In this document: positions 62,548-64,000 of the stretch, piece by piece
Position numbering within the stretch: position 1 is the stretch's first letter
Layout of the letters: the number at the start of each line of letters is the position of its first letter
From: Candidatus Absconditabacteria bacterium
Lineage (GTDB): Bacteria; Patescibacteriota; Gracilibacteria; Absconditabacterales; Absconditicoccaceae
DNA length: 64,000 bases
Direction of reading: 5' to 3'
Assembly: GCA_028693445.1 (NCBI GenBank)
Contig: JAQUVI010000003.1
Coordinates: 1-64,000, forward strand
The notes under the pieces: model-generated
Told to the model about the DNA's origin: nothing
Seen by the model: the letters and a program-made list of their open reading frames with translations, nothing else
Database searches by the model: none
Translations under genes and position numbers: made by a program

Positions 62548-64000
62548 ATGAAAATTCGCAAAAAGTTACTAGGATACCTTGCGGTTATTGGCTTATGATT
62601 TACTACATTTGCACCATCAACTATGATGGGAAATATTGTACATGCACAAGATACCACAACACAACAAACATCTATAGAAGAATGACGAAAGGAATTTTGG
62701 GATTTTATCGATTTATGACTGAAACTTATATATGTGGTTTTGCGACCAATGCTATTTTTGGCAGGAATCGCTATGGATAATTCTATGGTATATTGATCAA
62801 TTTTCAATATGGACGCTCCTTTATGGGCTTTTTGGAATATGACCAAAAATTTTGCAAATTTCACACTGGGATTTATAGTACTTTTTTCGATTCTCAAATG
62901 AATTTTTTCTTCTTTTTGAAAAGATAAATGAAAAGACGCACGAAGTCCTATAACTGTAATAAAAAATACTTTAATTGCTGGTGTTCTTATACAAGCTAGT
63001 TGGTTTTTGACAGCAGCACTTATAGATGTATCTACTGTAGCAACATATTCTATTTGAGGAATGCCAACGGCTTTATTAAAAAACACAGAAGATACAAAAA
63101 AACCTTTACCAAAAATTCTACCAACACACAGTCAATTAGATTTAGATAATATGAGCACAATATGAGAAAAAGATCTTATGGTGCGATACAAAATACCGTT
63201 ATCTTGAGAGTTTGAATGACAAACAATCAATGTTTCACCATGTTTAATTAGACAATTATGAACAAGTTCTTATATCGTAGGTAGACAATATGGTTGAACA
63301 ACAGTTGATTTCAATCATACAAACAAAAAATATATAACAGGTAAAGAGAACCCAAGCAGAAACATCTGTGTATTTTGAAACAAAATCTATTTTTTCAACG
63401 AATTTCCAAATGTTTTATTAAGTGGTGAAAACAACTATTGAACAAGTCTTATGAATAACATTAATTTATTGTGAAGTGGTGTTGCAAAAGAAGTTGCAAA
63501 TTGTGGGTTTTTCATAGATTTACGACAAGAAAAAAGCAGCACTGGTGTATGTTCACAAGAGAAAATAAAAAATTGACTAACAGAAGAAAATTTTACAAAA
63601 ATATTTTTAACTACTCCTATTAATGCTGATAACGCAATATGAGTAGGCGGAGATAGTAAAGACAGTCGAATAAACCAAACAGCAGCGCCAACAGTAGCAT
63701 ATATTATAGAAGAATCCAAATGATTTATGGGTCCTTTGGCTACAATATACGTATCTATTATGGATTTTGCAAATTTGGGAGATACTTCACCTCAAAACAG
63801 CTCTTTGGGTAAAAATTTATGAGATTTATTGATTAGACTCTGAGTTGCTTTGTGAATGGCTTTTCCTTTGATTGCTTTGGCTGTAGTACTTTTTATAAGA
63901 ATCTGATTTCTTTGGGTTGTAATTGCTGCTAGTCCACTAATTATTTTGGCAAATGTTTTCAAAGACACACTCAAAATAGATAAAATACTAGAAAATTTTT
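62548..64000 (+). CDS. polytopic membrane protein, N-terminal part (runs off window)
   Basis: The first 484 residues are visible. Signal-like helix MKIRKKLLGYLAVIGLGFTT with HA-Q cut site, then helices near 55-75, 95-120 (FTLGFIVLFSILKGIFSSF) and 135-160, a long non-hydrophobic extracytoplasmic stretch (about 180-370), and two strong helices at the end (ALGMAFPLIALAVVLFIRIG, FLWVVIAASPLIIL). This resembles TrbL/VirB6-like or other CPR membrane proteins seen with type IV machineries. No firm family was recognised. Confidence 0.65.

Overview
The window reads as one contiguous piece of an AT-rich bacterial chromosome that uses UGA as glycine (genetic code 25), so it most likely comes from Absconditabacteria (SR1) or Gracilibacteria (BD1-5). 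With TGA as a stop, almost every gene breaks into fragments. With TGA as Gly, the fragments join into full-length family members, and the restored residues fall on invariant glycines (Rossmann GxxGxxG, GPEGG of RsmE, GNSGGP of a serine protease, the prepilin cleavage Gly). A form II/III-like RuBisCO slightly favours Absconditabacteria. All CDS coordinates below are called with only TAA and TAG as stops.

Layout. 1-2796 (-): nucleotide-sugar operon (epimerase/dehydratase, RfbF, RfbC, ATP-grasp-like). 2894-4966: candidate small RNA, MazF-like toxin and a disrupted AlbA/AAA_4 regulator, the last two behind duplicated promoters. 5042-9796 (-): flippase, RsmG, spore-photolyase-like radical SAM protein, RsuA-type pseudouridine synthase, small lipoprotein. 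9991-15104 (+): 749-aa unknown, DEDD exonuclease, CYTH-methyltransferase fusion, lipoprotein. 15105-18657: SpoU methylase, Dus, ribosomal proteins S1 and S15, tRNA-Arg(CCU). 19037-24410 (+): type IV pilus operon (PilN/PilO-like, PilC, four pilin-like proteins). 24462-28842 (-): unknown, degenerate PriA-like, M29 aminopeptidase, RuBisCO. 29080-35693: Kazal-like lipoprotein, phosphoesterase, DUF368, an ArsR/thioredoxin/ArsP operon, ferric-reductase-like protein, small unknowns. 35854-41352: BRO/DinD-like, ECF sigma with membrane anti-sigma, Ndk, bL31, PH-like membrane protein, SDR.

41710-53504 (+) is a cell-surface locus: a 188-aa secreted protein, a 2,834-aa adhesin whose C-terminal domain is homologous to it, a DUF916-like membrane-anchored protein, and an SLH-like protein. 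The composition resembles the WxL surface loci of Firmicutes, with Y in place of W in the terminal motif.

53564-64000: RsmE, MurE, then a type II restriction-modification island (controller, endonuclease, m5C methylase, trypsin-like protease, small protein, LexA-like repressor) bounded by a 19-bp direct repeat and imperfect inverted repeats. RuvX, TsaB and the start of a polytopic membrane protein follow.

The intergenic space is dense with dispersed repeats. The most striking is a 120-150 bp long-hairpin family (six copies) whose arms differ between copies but stay complementary. Other short repeats have entered coding regions in frame (splB-like gene, giant adhesin, anti-sigma gene).
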